Source of the DNA: Pyrrhosoma nymphula
Lineage: Eukaryota; Arthropoda; Insecta; Odonata; Coenagrionidae
Assembly: GCA_963573305.1 (NCBI GenBank)
Contig: OY754329.1
Location: 43,668,417-43,732,416 of the forward strand
Length of the DNA: 64,000 nt
Direction: 5' to 3'
Shown here: piece after piece, positions 22,456 to 35,680 of the stretch
How positions within the stretch are numbered: position 1 is the stretch's first letter
Layout: each line of letters begins with the position of its first letter
Notes under the pieces: model-generated
Databases searched by the model: none
What the model saw: only the letters and a program-made list of their open reading frames with translations
What the model was told of the DNA's origin: nothing
Made by a program: the position numbers and the translations under genes

Positions 22456-22499
22456 GCGTCCCCAATGACCAGCGTTGCAACGCTAGTCATTGTGGACAC
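22456..22499. repeat. Hairpin with 22-bp arms
   Basis: The arms 22456-22477 and 22478-22499 meet at GCGTTG|CAACGC and pair at 19 of 22 positions with no loop to spare. The GC-rich core in an AT-rich region suggests a MITE remnant or a structured RNA. There is no coding context. Too short and loopless for a typical microRNA precursor. Confidence 0.6.
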
Positions 22500-22509
22500 G
22501 TTGGCGCCA

Positions 22510-23055
22510 CTGGCAAAATGAACGCCGTAATTGTAATTATGGTGCTATTATCTTGAGAAATACAGATAAGATAATGATATATAGTTCATTTTGTACAACT
22601 AGATAATAACACTGCTGTGGGAGGCACATATCACCCAGGTGACGATAAATAAATGAATAAGTTATTAAAAAATTGGGAAAACAGATAATTAAGAAATTGT
22701 GTTACTCACAACGCTCGAGGTTCTAAAATGGGAGGTCCCAGGGCTCTCACCGCAATCAATGAAGGTAATAGACCATCATGAAAACCCCTGGGTTAGATAA
22801 TAAAAGCTAGATATATTACACTGTCAGTGATTTTTTCAATGGTATACACAATATGCTCATAACTATAGAGTAAATGCGTAATTTAAAGTACCGAAGAAAG
22901 ACTAGAATATAACTACATATATAGCAGGTAACATACTGGAATCCCAGCCATGTTGAATATTTCGACGTTAAATATTTTAAGAAGCAACCACGTACGTGCA
23001 GTGAGTCCTATTTTTAGACTCCGCACTGTTACATGTGTGAAGTAGTAACAATTAC
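22510..23055. other. Noncoding stretch
   Basis: No gene or element recognised. Confidence 0.5.
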
Positions 23056-23062
23056 GCTACAG

Positions 23063-23250
23063 CGACCACGAGCTGAGTGCGTGATCAAACTGAAACCAAA
23101 AAATAGTCGATAGCAGCAAAACACTATTGTTTAAAGTTATGAACACCTGCACACGCAACCATGACCTGAGTGCGTGATCAAACTGAAACCAAACAATAAC
23201 CGATAGCCGCAAAAACACTATTATTTAAAGTTATGAACACCTGCACACGA
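23063..23250. repeat. Tandem duplication, 93-bp unit, two copies
   Basis: The motif CTGAGTGCGTGATCAAACTG starts at 23073 and again at 23166, exactly 93 bases apart. The units remain more than 90 percent identical through TTTAAAGTTATGAACACCTG. No coding function is evident. Confidence 0.9.
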
Positions 23251-23259
23251 AGGAAAACG

Positions 23260-23915
23260 AGGGTAAATTCCTTCCAGAACATTCGAATAGAAGGAGGGAG
23301 AAAATGAATATATACATATACAGGCGAGTTACTCTATAGGAGGCGGGCAATTTAAACAATCAACCAAGATAAAGGTCGAATCCACGCCACTCGATGCAGT
23401 GAAATTACGTCATAGAGACCATAGAAATCTGAAGAAGTATTTATAAAGTAGTGGTTTCCGGTACGAGGGAAGTATTAGCCGTACTGTAAAAGGAAGTAAG
23501 CCGAGGTCAGCTGGAACTACACGAGACATAACCAGGGAGCAGTCAACCTTGCGGCCGAATACCTGTAGCGAGACAGCGGTGGACGTTAACTGCGTGATTT
23601 CCTTAGCCAGTCGAGGGGTCAGTGCAAAGCATGTGTGTCATGACGAAAACCATGAAAGAAGTCACTATATATGTACGTAATCATAATTAATTGGTAAAGG
23701 GTATTTATTTGTGCAAGTGAATACATTTGTGTGCAAAAAGTGAAGTGAGCCGAGAAGACAAAATAGAAATTCCCAAAAGGAATTATCGCTGTGGCCCAAA
23801 GGGCGAAGAAACCAATGTGATACACTGACAAAGGTAACAAATACACATGATATTGTGATTCAAGTATAATATGATTTATTGAGTGACGTGTTGTATTTAA
23901 TATAAGTAAATACGG
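23260..23915. other. Noncoding stretch before the 1.8-kb inverted-repeat element
   Basis: No gene recognised. The moderately GC-rich part at 23440-23640 contains a TTATAAAG box near 23440, but there is no clear initiator or exon. Confidence 0.4.
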
Positions 23916-23921
23916 GCAAAT

Positions 23922-25727
23922 GGTAAAGGTGAGCTTTCGTCTCGCACGGTAAACATTTTATTTTTAAACGTAGTAAACTGACGAAGTAGAATGTGATACG
24001 TAGGAGTAGAGGAAAAATGCGCATTTGTAAAAATATAAGAACTATACCCGTGCAACTAGTAGTTTTAGAAATATTAACGTTTGAAAATGAGCAATTTCGC
24101 GATTTGCTCGTGAGATTTCGACGCCATATTTGAAGGTTTTACGAACAACCGGTAGAGGGATTGTGACTAATTTCCCTTCTAAAATATACTCTCCCCCCCC
24201 CCCCCCCAAAAAATAGCTTATAGAGGGAAATAGGGGTGCTAGGGTGGGACGGTACGCGGGCCCCAATTGGCAATTTTCAAAAGTGAAAAAGGCATTTCTG
24301 TGAGTTGGAAAAGCGGAAAACGCATTTTTGGCGGGAGCGATAACGTGGAAATGGACATTTTTGATAGTGTAGGAACGTTCCACATGCATATTTTTACAAT
24401 AAATGTGAAAATGAAAAGACGTATGTTAGGAATCATTCTGGATGTTGTGTTTTAGTCGAGAGGCGATTTAATTGAAAGGTATGATACTGGATGTGCATTT
24501 TCACAGTGAAAATGACGTGAATTTATACCATGGACAATGACTTTGTGTATTTTTAAAGAATTAGTTCCCTATCGTAGGTTGATGATTAACAGGGTGTATT
24601 ATTTGAAGCCTAGTATTATTTTAAGCATACAATCCCTGTATTGGGTTGGTGATTATAGGTGGCCATTAATGGATGGGTAAAACGTCATGTTACGTATTCT
24701 ATTAAGAATAGAATCCCTCTTGTCGGTTGGTGATTATAGTTTGCCATTAATAGAAGGGTAAAGTGTCATTTTACGTATTCTATCAAGAATAGAATCCCTC
24801 GAGTCGGTTGGTGATTATAGGTGGCCATTCGTTGAAAGCTAAAATGTAATTCTGCGTATTATTTCAAGAATAAAATCCCTCAGGTGACATGGTGAATATA
24901 AGAGGGCTTTTGTTGGAGGATAACGAAAAAGTAATGTTGACGGAGTTTGAGAAATTAACTGTGAATGGTTGGAAGTCAATTGTTTAAAAATAGCCCGGTA
25001 TTCATTCTCCAATGATAGTTGAGACGTCTGTTGGCGTAAATCATTTCTGACTTGCCTGTGTGGTCGCCATGAATTACCAATCCTCTACACACGAGCAAAT
25101 TTCTGCAATCCTTTACCCTCCAAACCCCCCTTCCCTTCCGTAATCACCATCACATCTCTCTTTTCCTTTATTTGTTTTGGGTGCGACATTAACGGTCTAC
25201 CCTGCACGCAAATTATCTTGAATGATACTATTTGCTTAATCAAGGTGTTCCTTCCCCTCACTAAATCATGAAATGGATTACCGAGTAGTAGGCCAGATAA
25301 GGAAATGTAAATCCTCCATTTAAAGTGAAATGTGCAGTGTGTAGTGCAGTGGAATGAATGGAGTTGCATTGAAGTTATAGGCTGTAGCGGGGCGAGTTTG
25401 AGTGGAAGGCGGGAAGAAAGTGTGAAAGAGAGGTGTGTAGAGAGGTGTGTGTGTGTAGAGAGAGGGTAGAGAACCAACTGATCGATATCTGCGCCATCTA
25501 TGGTGAAGAAGACGAAGCGGCATTTTTTCACAAGATGGCGGAGAGGAAAAAACGCACTTCTCAGGTTTGAAAGTTTGCCATTCCTAAAGTAGTTGATGCA
25601 TTGTTATGTTGAACGTATTTTAGAAATGCGCATGGTTTGCATTATAATTGAGGTGAATTTGGTGTCGATACGTCTGTTCAAAGTGGTTGGCGCGTTTACG
25701 CTGGCGAGACGAAAGCTCACCTTTACC
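23922..25727. mobile_element. 1.8-kb non-autonomous DNA transposon with ~34-bp terminal inverted repeats
   Basis: GGTAAAGGTGAGCTTTCGTC and the next four bases at 23922-23945 reappear as an exact complement at the other end. The two ends together match over 33-34 bases (23922-23954 and 25694-25727) with only a small indel near the inner part. Inside are an 81-bp tandem array, a 15-base C run (24193-24207), GT-rich simple repeats near 25435-25465, and a CAAGATGGCGGA motif at 25531 that fits the YY1/Pho consensus. I find no transposase, so it would be non-autonomous. Flanks GGGCAAAT and AGGCAATT are similar at 6 of 8 positions, a possible decayed 8-bp hAT-type duplication, but this is weak. Confidence 0.6.
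24631..24955. repeat. Tandem array, 81-bp unit, about four copies
   Basis: The motif AATCCCT occurs at 24631, 24712, 24793 and 24874, spaced exactly 81 bases each time. Each is followed by the TTGGTGATTATA and GTGGCCATT motifs in the same phase. A further shortened copy may precede it near 24565. The array lies inside the 1.8-kb inverted-repeat element and is related to the one at 52905-53110. Confidence 0.9.
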
Positions 25728-25729
25728 CA

Positions 25730-28700
25730 GGCAATTATCTAACCTTTGATGTGGAGGGAAACAAAACTGTGAATAAATAGAGTTCATAATTTATAAAGAA
25801 AGGAAAAAGTGTTATTTATTTTATTGGTAGAATAGAAAGAGTATCGTTATATATGATAGGTAATTGTTTTTAAATGGTACAAGTACCTAATTGAAGTTAA
25901 CTAATATCTGTCAGTCTATTCGTCTATTCGTCACGCCTGTTTTAAAGGACTTCCACACGATCTATCAGATCATCTACGAATATAATATTTGGTATATAAA
26001 CAGTTCATGAACCAAGTACATAAAAAATAGTAACAAAAAACAGCGAAAAACAATGTTTGGGCTTGTTTTTACTCCACATCCGTTCACTTTTACACCCATG
26101 TTATAAGCATTGAATTGTATGTTGTATGGTTAAAAGAATAGTGTTTTTATTTATTTTATTCGATGTTCCTATTCGCTTCCTTTATGGCTTAAAATTTCGT
26201 GATCGTCTTCAAAAACTCATTTTGTCACTAATTAAAACTAAAAATGTTTTTAACTATTTGCAACCGCAGCATTACTTTAAATGTGAGCTTGACACCTAAG
26301 CCCATTATGACGGAGGATAAGTGATTAACATGAGAAAAACAGTGAGAATATTAGTTGGCGTATTTTTCGCCTCGACCTCTCCAAGTGTGTTAAATCAAAT
26401 TAATCCAAGCTCAAGTTTCACTGCTCCACAGACTTTCCACAGGAGAGCCTCCAAGGGTGGTTAATGACACCTGTGGGCATATGAAATCTGTATATTACAT
26501 TGAAAGAATTAAAGAATTCATTGAAGATGTTTCAAGTATTTTGACTTTTTCTTCTTTTCGTTGAGTTTGAACTGGTACCCTTTACTAACTAATTCATAAT
26601 TGTATGAAATTCGCTCTCACATTTACAAACTAGGAATTTTCAAACATGTTGATTTTTAGTATTATATTATAAATAATTTACAATTTCCGATCAAATTAGA
26701 AATTAGACGGAAAACTTGGCTCATGTGGATAGGTATATGCTAAAATATCTCTTTTGTAGGCAAACCAGAGCATTATAAATTTCATTTCCAGTGAGTATGA
26801 TATATTGCGGTCGGATCGACAATTTTTTGTAACAAAAACATGAAATTATCTCAGACATCAGAGAACCTAGTTGATAAGCATATGACTGTAAAACCAGCCC
26901 TCAATAATATCCAACCGAAGGACGGAAGCAGAGATAAAGTAACACTAAATAAATCACCGCTATCCTTTCTGATTAAATTCGTTCTGTATTGATGGTTCGT
27001 TGTGACTACAGGTAGCAAAAAATTTTATTTTCAAGGAACACTACTAAGTTCATTGTGCTCTTCATAATTACTATAATTTATTTATATTTTTCCTACGCGT
27101 CACTTCACGGAGAGTTTTAATAAGGAAGAAGCTAAGATTCAAGGAAGCTTGTAGCGTCTTTCCTAATATTTATTGACAATATGATATTCAAAATAGGTTC
27201 TTTCGTAAAAACTCAGCATTTTTCATGAGTTAAAACGTCTCTAATGCACTTAAAACCACGTGTTGGCATTTAAAGATACGCTTCTTTACCAATATCTTTA
27301 GTTCAATCACTGAGGTTACTATTTCATCCTAAATACCTAAACAACACATCCTTTTTTCTGTCTTCGTATGGTAAAGCGTCGATGAAGTTTTGAAGTAAAC
27401 TAACAAGTTATTGGAAATATGTTCCCAAAAAATCAAAACAGTTTTAGCTCAAAATAGAATTGAATAAAGTTTTGCGGCCAAACCCCAGATTAAAGGCTTC
27501 GGACGATAAATAATTACTTCACCGGCCACCATACAAGAATTTCCATTAAGCAGAACTACAACTACATGGAGTTATTGGCTGTCAGACAATTCAACGCAGA
27601 CAGTAAATGGTGACAAAAATAAAAAAATTGTTTGGGACATTCGTCTATTTTTTTTAACACATGCATTAAATATGTCCATCCACACGAGAAAGTTGTGGCA
27701 CAAAAAAGGCTAACTAGGTTTTCAAGTCGAAAATTATGTTTCTTATGTGCAGGTGATTTTTAAGAGGGAATACAATTGGATTTTCATGTTAAACTGGGAG
27801 AAATGTAATTTACTTTAGTAATAATTTTGTAAAACTGGATCAATAAAATTGATAGGGGAAAAATATTGCGTGAGTGTAACCAAAAATTCGATTCGTAGCT
27901 TCATGAACATTTATTTGCACCCCTATGTAGATATGTGCATAAGAATCACCGAGATTTGCGAGAACCAACTGAAGCACGAACAAAATAGCAAATATCTAGA
28001 CGAGCAAGAATGTTGTAAATGCGCTCGATCAGTGTGAATGCTTCCAGTCTATGCAATCTGAAAATAGTAGCGCCATTAATAAAGGAGATAAAATAATTTA
28101 GATTAAGATCGCACTATATATTTTAAATATACATTAATTTTATGACCTTCGAAATAACGATATTTATAAAGACGAAATGAAATGAATAGACGATTTATAG
28201 GAAACAAAGACGATAAAACGTCGGAATATACATAAAAATATAATGAGTAAAAAGCTAAAAAAAAAATGTAAATCAGAGTTCGTACCAACTCTAACGGACG
28301 GTTGACTAGTTATTTTACAGGAACTTATTTCGAGCATGCGAATGACAAACAAACTAAGCCCATTGAGGTAATTAAAACTAACATCAAACCCTACTTCTCA
28401 GAAGTCAAATGTCGATTTGATTGACAATTTTGTTTTTAAAAACTATGTATTAACGATAAACCATATTAAAAGGTTAAACACGATGCAAAGTTGTAAATAT
28501 AAAAGGCGAAGCTTCAATGGTTTACCATTGAATGCCTGGTACATGTAAAAGTATCAAAAGGTTGAAAAGATGATGGAAAGAGTAGAAAAAATGTGGTTAG
28601 ATGTTAGTATGCGATAACACGAAATGCAAGGGAGTCCATAATAAAGACGCAGGTGAAAATCAATACAAAGTAGAAAAAAGCAGTACTAGGTCCACTGAAG

Positions 28701-31700
28701 GTATAAAGAAACACAATAAACGAATAAACAGATGAAGAAAATGAAAAAAAAAATATTCGTATTTCCGCGGATAGATTGACTGGGGAAATTAAATATTGAG
28801 TTGAACCAGATAAGGATGATGAAGATATGTCAGACAATAAGTTTTATTGCGCAATTTAGAAACTGCAAGAAATAGTCGCGTATAAAAGAAATAAGTTTCC
28901 ATAGTGATTAAAAATACAAGAAGCATCTAAGTGAATAGTAACTGAAGGGTGGAGAGGGAACACGGGCAAAATAGGCATACCTTTAGAACACCAGGAAAGC
29001 TCTAGTGCGCCTATAAGTAAAATGCTTACCGTACACAAAATACATGGAAGGGAAAAGACTTAGTAAGTACATTAAGCAATAGTTTATATGTCAAAAATAT
29101 TCCAGAAAATCATTTTTTAATTAAAAATACAGGGTTTACCATTACCTAAGCCTAAGAACTAGATTAAAAAATGTAGATTTTACACTTGCAAGTTATATTT
29201 CGCCAATGGAAAAACGTTGTAGCAAGAATCATCAACAACTTAGAGGAGAAAAAAGGAAACGGCTGTTCCATTAACATGAGTTATGCTGGAAAAGGGGGAA
29301 TATGGCAATAGATAGGACGGAAACGTTTGAGGCAAAAATGAAAGCTGGCGAAACGTAGGATTATTAAATTATTATACTTAAGTTTAGAAAGCCTCTGATC
29401 ACTGGATTGCAAACGATACATACTTAGTAGCTACGATATCTAATACGCTGGAGATAAATTACAATACGAAGGTATAAAAATAAGTTCACTTAAGTAATTT
29501 GCGTTCTCCAAAGTAATTACTCCTGCTTTAGAATACGAAGCAGGAGGGTCATATCACGAGGTCCATTTGGTAAGCATGTTAGGTCAAGGTGTGCGAGAAA
29601 TCAATAATTTTAAGTAAATAGGCTCGGGCATTTATGCTAAAGCCCAAGGCGAAAGAAATTATTGCATAATACATTGATATTGAAAGTGAGGTATATATCT
29701 CCAATTTCATTAAAAATTGAGACCTTTGTGACGGGATTTGAAGTTTTTTTATGTGATTGCAGAAAAATATAAACCAGACAGATAGATAAAAAAGCAATTT
29801 TGGTTCATATTGGTAATAAATACAGTTGACGTATCATGGAGTTGTAGGAAAAAGAATAATGCACAAGGAGGACAAATATTTAGCCATTATAAGGACTGTA
29901 AAAGTAGAGAGAATAAGGTAATTATGAAATAAGGAAGGAAATAATAGGCATTTAAACATTGCGTCAGAATAATATTTGGTGCATGCACATGGTGCAATAA
30001 AAAAATAAGCACGAAGATGTTACAGTTGAGCAGAAGTGTTTCATATGCCCTCGATGGCCTAGATATAATGAAATATTGATCTCGAATTGATTCTAATCAC
30101 AGTTTTATAATTGTTTTCTGAATTTCAATTGAATAGAATATTTACAGGAAACGCATGAACTATCTGACCACAGCAGTCAGAAGTTACTTTTTTCATTCAG
30201 TTGACGGTAAAAACATCATTCATCAATAAAAGTCGGGGGAATAAAAATATGTGAGAAAATCAGTTTTTACTGCATCATGGTATATTGATTACCACTTTTG
30301 CTAACTGAATGATATTAACTGCCAAATACTTTAGGAATTGAATAGAGTATATCTGTCCATGGAACTGCTCATTATAAAGCCGATGTAGAGCCATAACCGT
30401 CATAAATTACCATAGAAGTATAATTATGGCATAGGGCGAAATGTAGTTACATCAATCATTGCGGTGTTATATAAAATAAAATCGGAAAAATAGAAGATTA
30501 AAACCATTCACGAGTACAACAGTATTGGAGTAACAGGATTGATCGAAGTAATTTAATGGACTCAAATATCCACCGGTATAAATAAAAACATCAATGATGC
30601 TAGAATTATGGCTCACGGGGTAATTTTCAAAGTGATTCCCTCGTAATTACGACGCCACCAGCGCAATAAGTCATTAAAAACACATAATAGGCTGAGGAGG
30701 GATCAAACAAAGCATACGAGATAAATAATATTTTCAGAAAGCTCGAAGAATAGCTTCGAATCCATTCCTAACGGATTACGTAATTTTTTCTCTCTCCTCT
30801 GCATGCATATTTTTTTCCTAAATTTCCTTTCGCTCGCTCCCGATCGAAAACCATCGCAATTTCCACAGGTGTAGAATGTGACGAGAGGACAGAAGGTCGT
30901 AAATTGGGGAAAGTCGCGAGAGAAGGGTTATGAGCGCGAGAGAAAAGTGAAAAAAATAAATTTACGAGCCTTAGAGGACTGGGGGGAAAGGAGGATCAAA
31001 GGACTCTTGACTATAGGGGATGCAGAGGTGAGAACGACGTTATTTATTCATAAAGTGTACATTTGTGAGTGGACGCCATCCAATGGGAAGTTCAGATTGG
31101 CCGTTGATGTACACATATTTTTCCTCACTTGGCGCGAAGTACGAAGAATAGGTACGAATAAATTGTGAAAGATGAGGCGGCCAAAACATCGCCGGGGCGG
31201 GTCCATTCTGCGTTCCACCCGTCTCGCTTCTGGTACGACAACGCGCATCTCTTGATGTGTCAAAAGTAGAAATACATGATTTTTTTTATGTTTGTCCTTG
31301 AATAAATATCAAGCATACTTATATGAGAAACTCTTGGAAATTTTCAAAGCAGAGGTTTAATGTTGATAGGTATTGAATAACTTAGTATATCCACGTGCAA
31401 TTTTATTTAACATGACCTAGGTTTCTTTGCTTAACATCGTCATCATACTGTATGTACAACAACAACATGGTACTACACTAAGTTGATTGTCAATATAAAA
31501 GAGTTTACAATACTAAATCGGGAACAATGAAGCTATGAGTGGCTTAATGATCAAAACTTTGCTGGAAGTAATGTTGCAGGTTTGCAGTAAAAGAGCGGCA
31601 ATACGTGGAAAAATCTTTTTCTAATTTTTATAATAAAGTGTGACAATAATAATAAAAAAATTTGGTTAATCTGAAAACACGGGGTAAAATTACTTCTTTC

Positions 31701-34700
31701 CACACGTAATACACCAATAAAACGCATGATAACGGGAAAATCATAAACAAAATCATCTTAAAAAGTAAGTACATACGTAACTTTCCAATGTATCTTCACA
31801 TGATTTATTCCCTACTAATTAATATCTTTGAATGTTACCCGAGCGTGTTCTAATTCAATGGTGCATGAATAGTTCTTCTGCCACTAACTATTTATTCATA
31901 AGATATTGATTAGTACTGATGCTCTCATTGAGTTGATATCGTGAAGAAAGCTTCTGAAGCTTAATTTGCGAGCACGTGATTTGATTTATCACTACAGCCG
32001 CATGATATTGCACTGATGATCAACTCGATACGTCAACCTATGCGAGTAATGATTAGGATTCGTTAAAATGTTTTCGTTTGGTAATCTCTGATCGAGAACA
32101 TGTATTTGACAGACCATCCTCACCAACATTTTAATGATAAAGATATACGATGCGACGGTAAAGGAGCCACGTGAAAGGACAAAGCGTGATCAATCTGAAA
32201 TATGGTCACTGAGAAAAAATAATAATCACAGAAATATGACCCGACTCGGTGGCTTTTTCCAACCTATTTCCTTCAAACTCTCGTAAATATTATCACCTAC
32301 TACTTCCTGTCACTTTCATTCCTTGCGATGACATTTTTAGTAAATAACCAATTAGGTGGATGCTTGAACAAATCTATAATAAAAGGAAGATTGATGATCA
32401 GGAAAATAAGAGAGCTTGGTAAAATTAATATTACACCCACATTACACCACTACCCTATGAATCTTCGAGATGGCATGTAGCAGGAAGTGTTAGGAGATCA
32501 ATTATGAAAAAGGTAGGGAAGAGTCAATTGGAGATTGGAGAAAAGAGAGGGAGTCAATTGGAATGGGGATATGACGAAAGTTCATTTAACATCAATGGAA
32601 TTCCTAAGTCTCTGAATATCTAAAGTAAGAATTTTTCAATTAATATTAGCCTATGTCGTGGACAATAATGTATTCTCTAGGTCTTTATATAGATCAAATT
32701 TTAAATAGATATTATTGCATTTTATGAAAAACTAGTTTTCAATTAGGAAAATGAGAAATAAATGTTAAAGTCACTCTAATAGGTAGTAGTGATAAAGTTT
32801 GTGGTAAAATACACGACAAAGATACAAAAGTCACGATTGAACAGGAAACATAACTATTTGAAAATAACATGCCACTACCAAGAAGAGCTGTGAGAGAGCT
32901 CGAAATTTACACTTTGAATACTATTGGCTGCTTGTAAATTGTGTGAATGTTGCAAAAGTAGGATTAATAGTCTATTAATGGAGTCAATGAGCAATGCTGT
33001 TCAACATTATTCAACAAGTAGAATGTTGAAAATATATTTTTTGTGTTAATTTGTTTTCATAACTTTCCTCTCAGTATGGGGAGCTACATACAAGTTGATC
33101 TCATTGTCGTTCCTCGCTTGGACACATTTGTCGTTTTAAGGGTATGAATCGAGATCTACACTGAAATCGGGAGGAATTTCCGAATCGTATAGTTATGCAA
33201 CTTTCTACCCATGCGGTCTATACGAGATATTTATTTATACGTATTTTATAGGCCCGAATCATCAAAATAAAAACCATTAGAAACAGAATCCATTTTTTTA
33301 TTCGAAACCGAATAGTTATCAACGTATTTACAAATATCAAGTTAAACCCGTGTTGAGGAAATTTTATTGAGCCCTGGAAAAAGTGAAGATTCCACAGGGG
33401 CTAAATGTTGTACAACCCTTCGCAGTAAATTTAAACTTTTGACGATATCAAAGAATGTAATAGTAATCTAGACATTCTCCGAACTAATGCTGCCAGGTAT
33501 ACCCTAATTCGAGGTTGAAACAACGTAATAAATTCGGTTGTGTTCTAAAACCTTGAGCGTTGCATTTTATCAAATTCATGCTGTCGGTATACACAGATAA
33601 TATTTTACACAGATGTAATAATGTATCTAATATAAATGTAAGCGGTTGGCGGTCTCAATTGGCACAACCACCAAATGTATTATTATTTATATATATGAAG
33701 TCGAGTAGAATAAGAAATGTATTATCACCTGACGATGCCGGCAAGTGGGTAGGCGAAGGCTTGCGATTTTAAAAAATACTACCAGTGGTTACCGAAATAA
33801 AGATTTTGGTAATGCATTAACACTGGTATAACGGAAGCGTCAAACAAACTTTCTTTAGACGAAGTTTAGCTAGATTATGAATACAGCCCATAATAGCAGC
33901 CCCTCTGTACGTATTTACACGAGATGGCGCCAGGATAGACTTTACTTTCGGAACCCACTGAATCGTCCACTACGGTTTCTGCCAGCCGTCCACTTTATCA
34001 CTCAAACCGTCACGGCTGCGCCTTTGTGCTCTCCACATATATGCACACACGTGGGAGGCAGAAGGAAAGAGACGCACTAACGTCTCCATTAATGTCGTCC
34101 CGAAGTTCCCGTCCCATATCCAACTCGAGGGAGCGTAGACACTCGTAAGCTTTTAAGTGGTCCTTCGTCGACGTAACTGTTGCGGCCGTGAGCGCCGGAG
34201 TCGCGAGTTCAATTCTCTCAATTTCTTTTTCATCCCACCGTCCCACTGACTCTCCATCCAAAACCCAGGAAGCAAACAGACGCAATGGAATCGGTTCCCG
34301 TGCTCTACAAATAACTGCTGCCACCTATAGCGCAAGGCAGACCGCATTTCGGCCCCAACTCTGCGCATGGAGGGACTCAGCAGTGAAACCCCCCTCCCCC
34401 CCCTTTCATCCACCCCTCCAATCCCCCCGGAGATCTCACTCGGCTTGCCCTCTTCACTAAGTGTTCCGCCCACTGCGAAGGAGAAGGCGGTTATCGTAGA
34501 TTGATTACTCGGGGATCATTGTTTACCAGGACTCTCACGTTATTGCTTCCCAACGGCAGCGACGGAATACCAAGTGCACCATTGCATTGCAACCCCTTAG
34601 CTCGCCTGCATTAGCATTCCTCCAGCTCTCTCTCTCTTCCCTAAACCCCACTTTCGACACAGTTCCCTCTAAAAATCACCTCCAATGGACCAAGAAAATA

Positions 34701-34785
34701 TACATATATATCAATATCAATTATTTTGGCATCATTTTGAAGCACTGGTTCCCGTGAATGATTCAATTGAATATGAAAGAATTAG
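25730..34785. other. Nine-kilobase AT-rich noncoding stretch
   Basis: No gene, RNA or defined mobile element recognised. GC-richer patches at about 30780-31250 and 33880-34480 carry open frames on both strands (up to 106 codons) without any domain I recognise. The 33.9-34.5 kb patch could be a host regulatory island. The remainder reads as intron or intergenic DNA. Confidence 0.4.
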
Positions 34786-34789
34786 GGTG

Positions 34790-34840
34790 CAGTGACGTAG
34801 CAAGGGGAGGCCTATGGGGTCCGGAATCTCCTAGAAATTA
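34790..34840 (+). repeat. Possible hAT-like terminus
   Basis: The sequence CAGTGACGTAGCAAGGGG near 34790 resembles the CAGTGGCGTAGC... ends of many hAT-type elements. No matching complementary end was found nearby. It could be one end of the element that carries the pseudogene at 35140-37250, but this cannot be shown. Confidence 0.25.
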
Positions 34841-35602
34841 TTAATTCATTTTGTTAAAGTAGCTTTAAAGTAGATAGCTACATAATATTTTAAACATAAA
34901 ATTCTAAATGTATTTATTCTTCAGTTTGAACGCATTTTAATTAAATATGTTTTCAATTGCAAAACCTGTGGAATATGTATTTATTCAGGAGTTTGTAAAG
35001 CTATACTCTCTTTATTTCACATGTCACACCTCAGTAGCGAATGATATCTCAATTGCTAAAACACTAATTTTAAAAAATTAAATCCCCCCCCGATTCCCAG
35101 AAATGAAATCGTGACTTCATCGCTGTTTTGTAGATTAGAAAAGTCCAGCAATGTACATTTATGAATTTATTAAAATATTGTGCTTCGTTGTTATGGCCAT
35201 GTTGACAGGATGGATGAGTTTCAAATTGTGAACCAGATTTAAGATAGACTTTTGAGTGGTGAAAAAGAAAGTTGCTCTGGATTAATTTTTTAAGAACCTC
35301 TCTGTGCTTTTTAGGGAAATGTCTTGAAAACTGAAATATTTCTCACACATGTTTTGCTCCTTCTGTAATCTTCCAATTTTTCATTATTTTGACCAATACT
35401 TGTATATAGCTTCATGATAATCTGGGTTATTGTCTTCAAAGTCACTGAAGGTCGTCTTGTTCCTATGTAAACGAGCATCACTCTGCTGACCGTCGTTCCC
35501 CATCTTCTGTTATCCATTCCATTGCTTCAGGCTCAACTAGGTGGAAGTTGAATTTTGTAAATGAAATACTAACTTTGTTTCCTTCCACAGATTTATTTTC
35601 TT

Positions 35603-35644
35603 GGTACAACATGTTTCGACACATCGGTGTCATCATCAGGTACC
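35603..35644 (-). ncRNA. Hammerhead ribozyme, all three stems present (minus-strand arm of insertion B)
   Basis: On the minus strand, stem I is GGTAC (35644-35640) pairing with GTACC at the far end (35607-35603). The core CTGATGA (35639-35633) follows. Stem II is GACAC/GTGTC with loop CGAT, perfectly paired. Then comes GAAA, and stem III is the self-complementary ACATGT, followed by U17. Cleavage would fall after GUU. The stem III palindrome cannot fold on itself and suggests a dimeric ribozyme, as described for short-stem-III hammerheads. All invariant core residues are present, so this copy could be active. Confidence 0.75.
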
Positions 35645-35680
35645 TGATGATGACACCGATGTATCGAAACATGTTGTACC
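35639..35680 (+). ncRNA. Mirror hammerhead ribozyme (plus-strand arm of insertion B)
   Basis: This copy has the same layout as its minus-strand partner: GGTAC at 35639-35643, CTGATGA at 35644-35650, stem II GACAC/GTATC, GAAA at 35666-35669, ACATGT at 35669-35674, U17 at 35675 and GTACC at 35676-35680. Stem II carries one C-A mismatch, the only difference between the two arms. The two ribozymes share the central GGTACC as the first strand of stem I. Confidence 0.7.

Noticed and set aside
24193..24207. Run of 15 cytosines
   Set aside because: A simple homopolymer inside the 1.8-kb element; no function can be claimed and its length may be unreliable.
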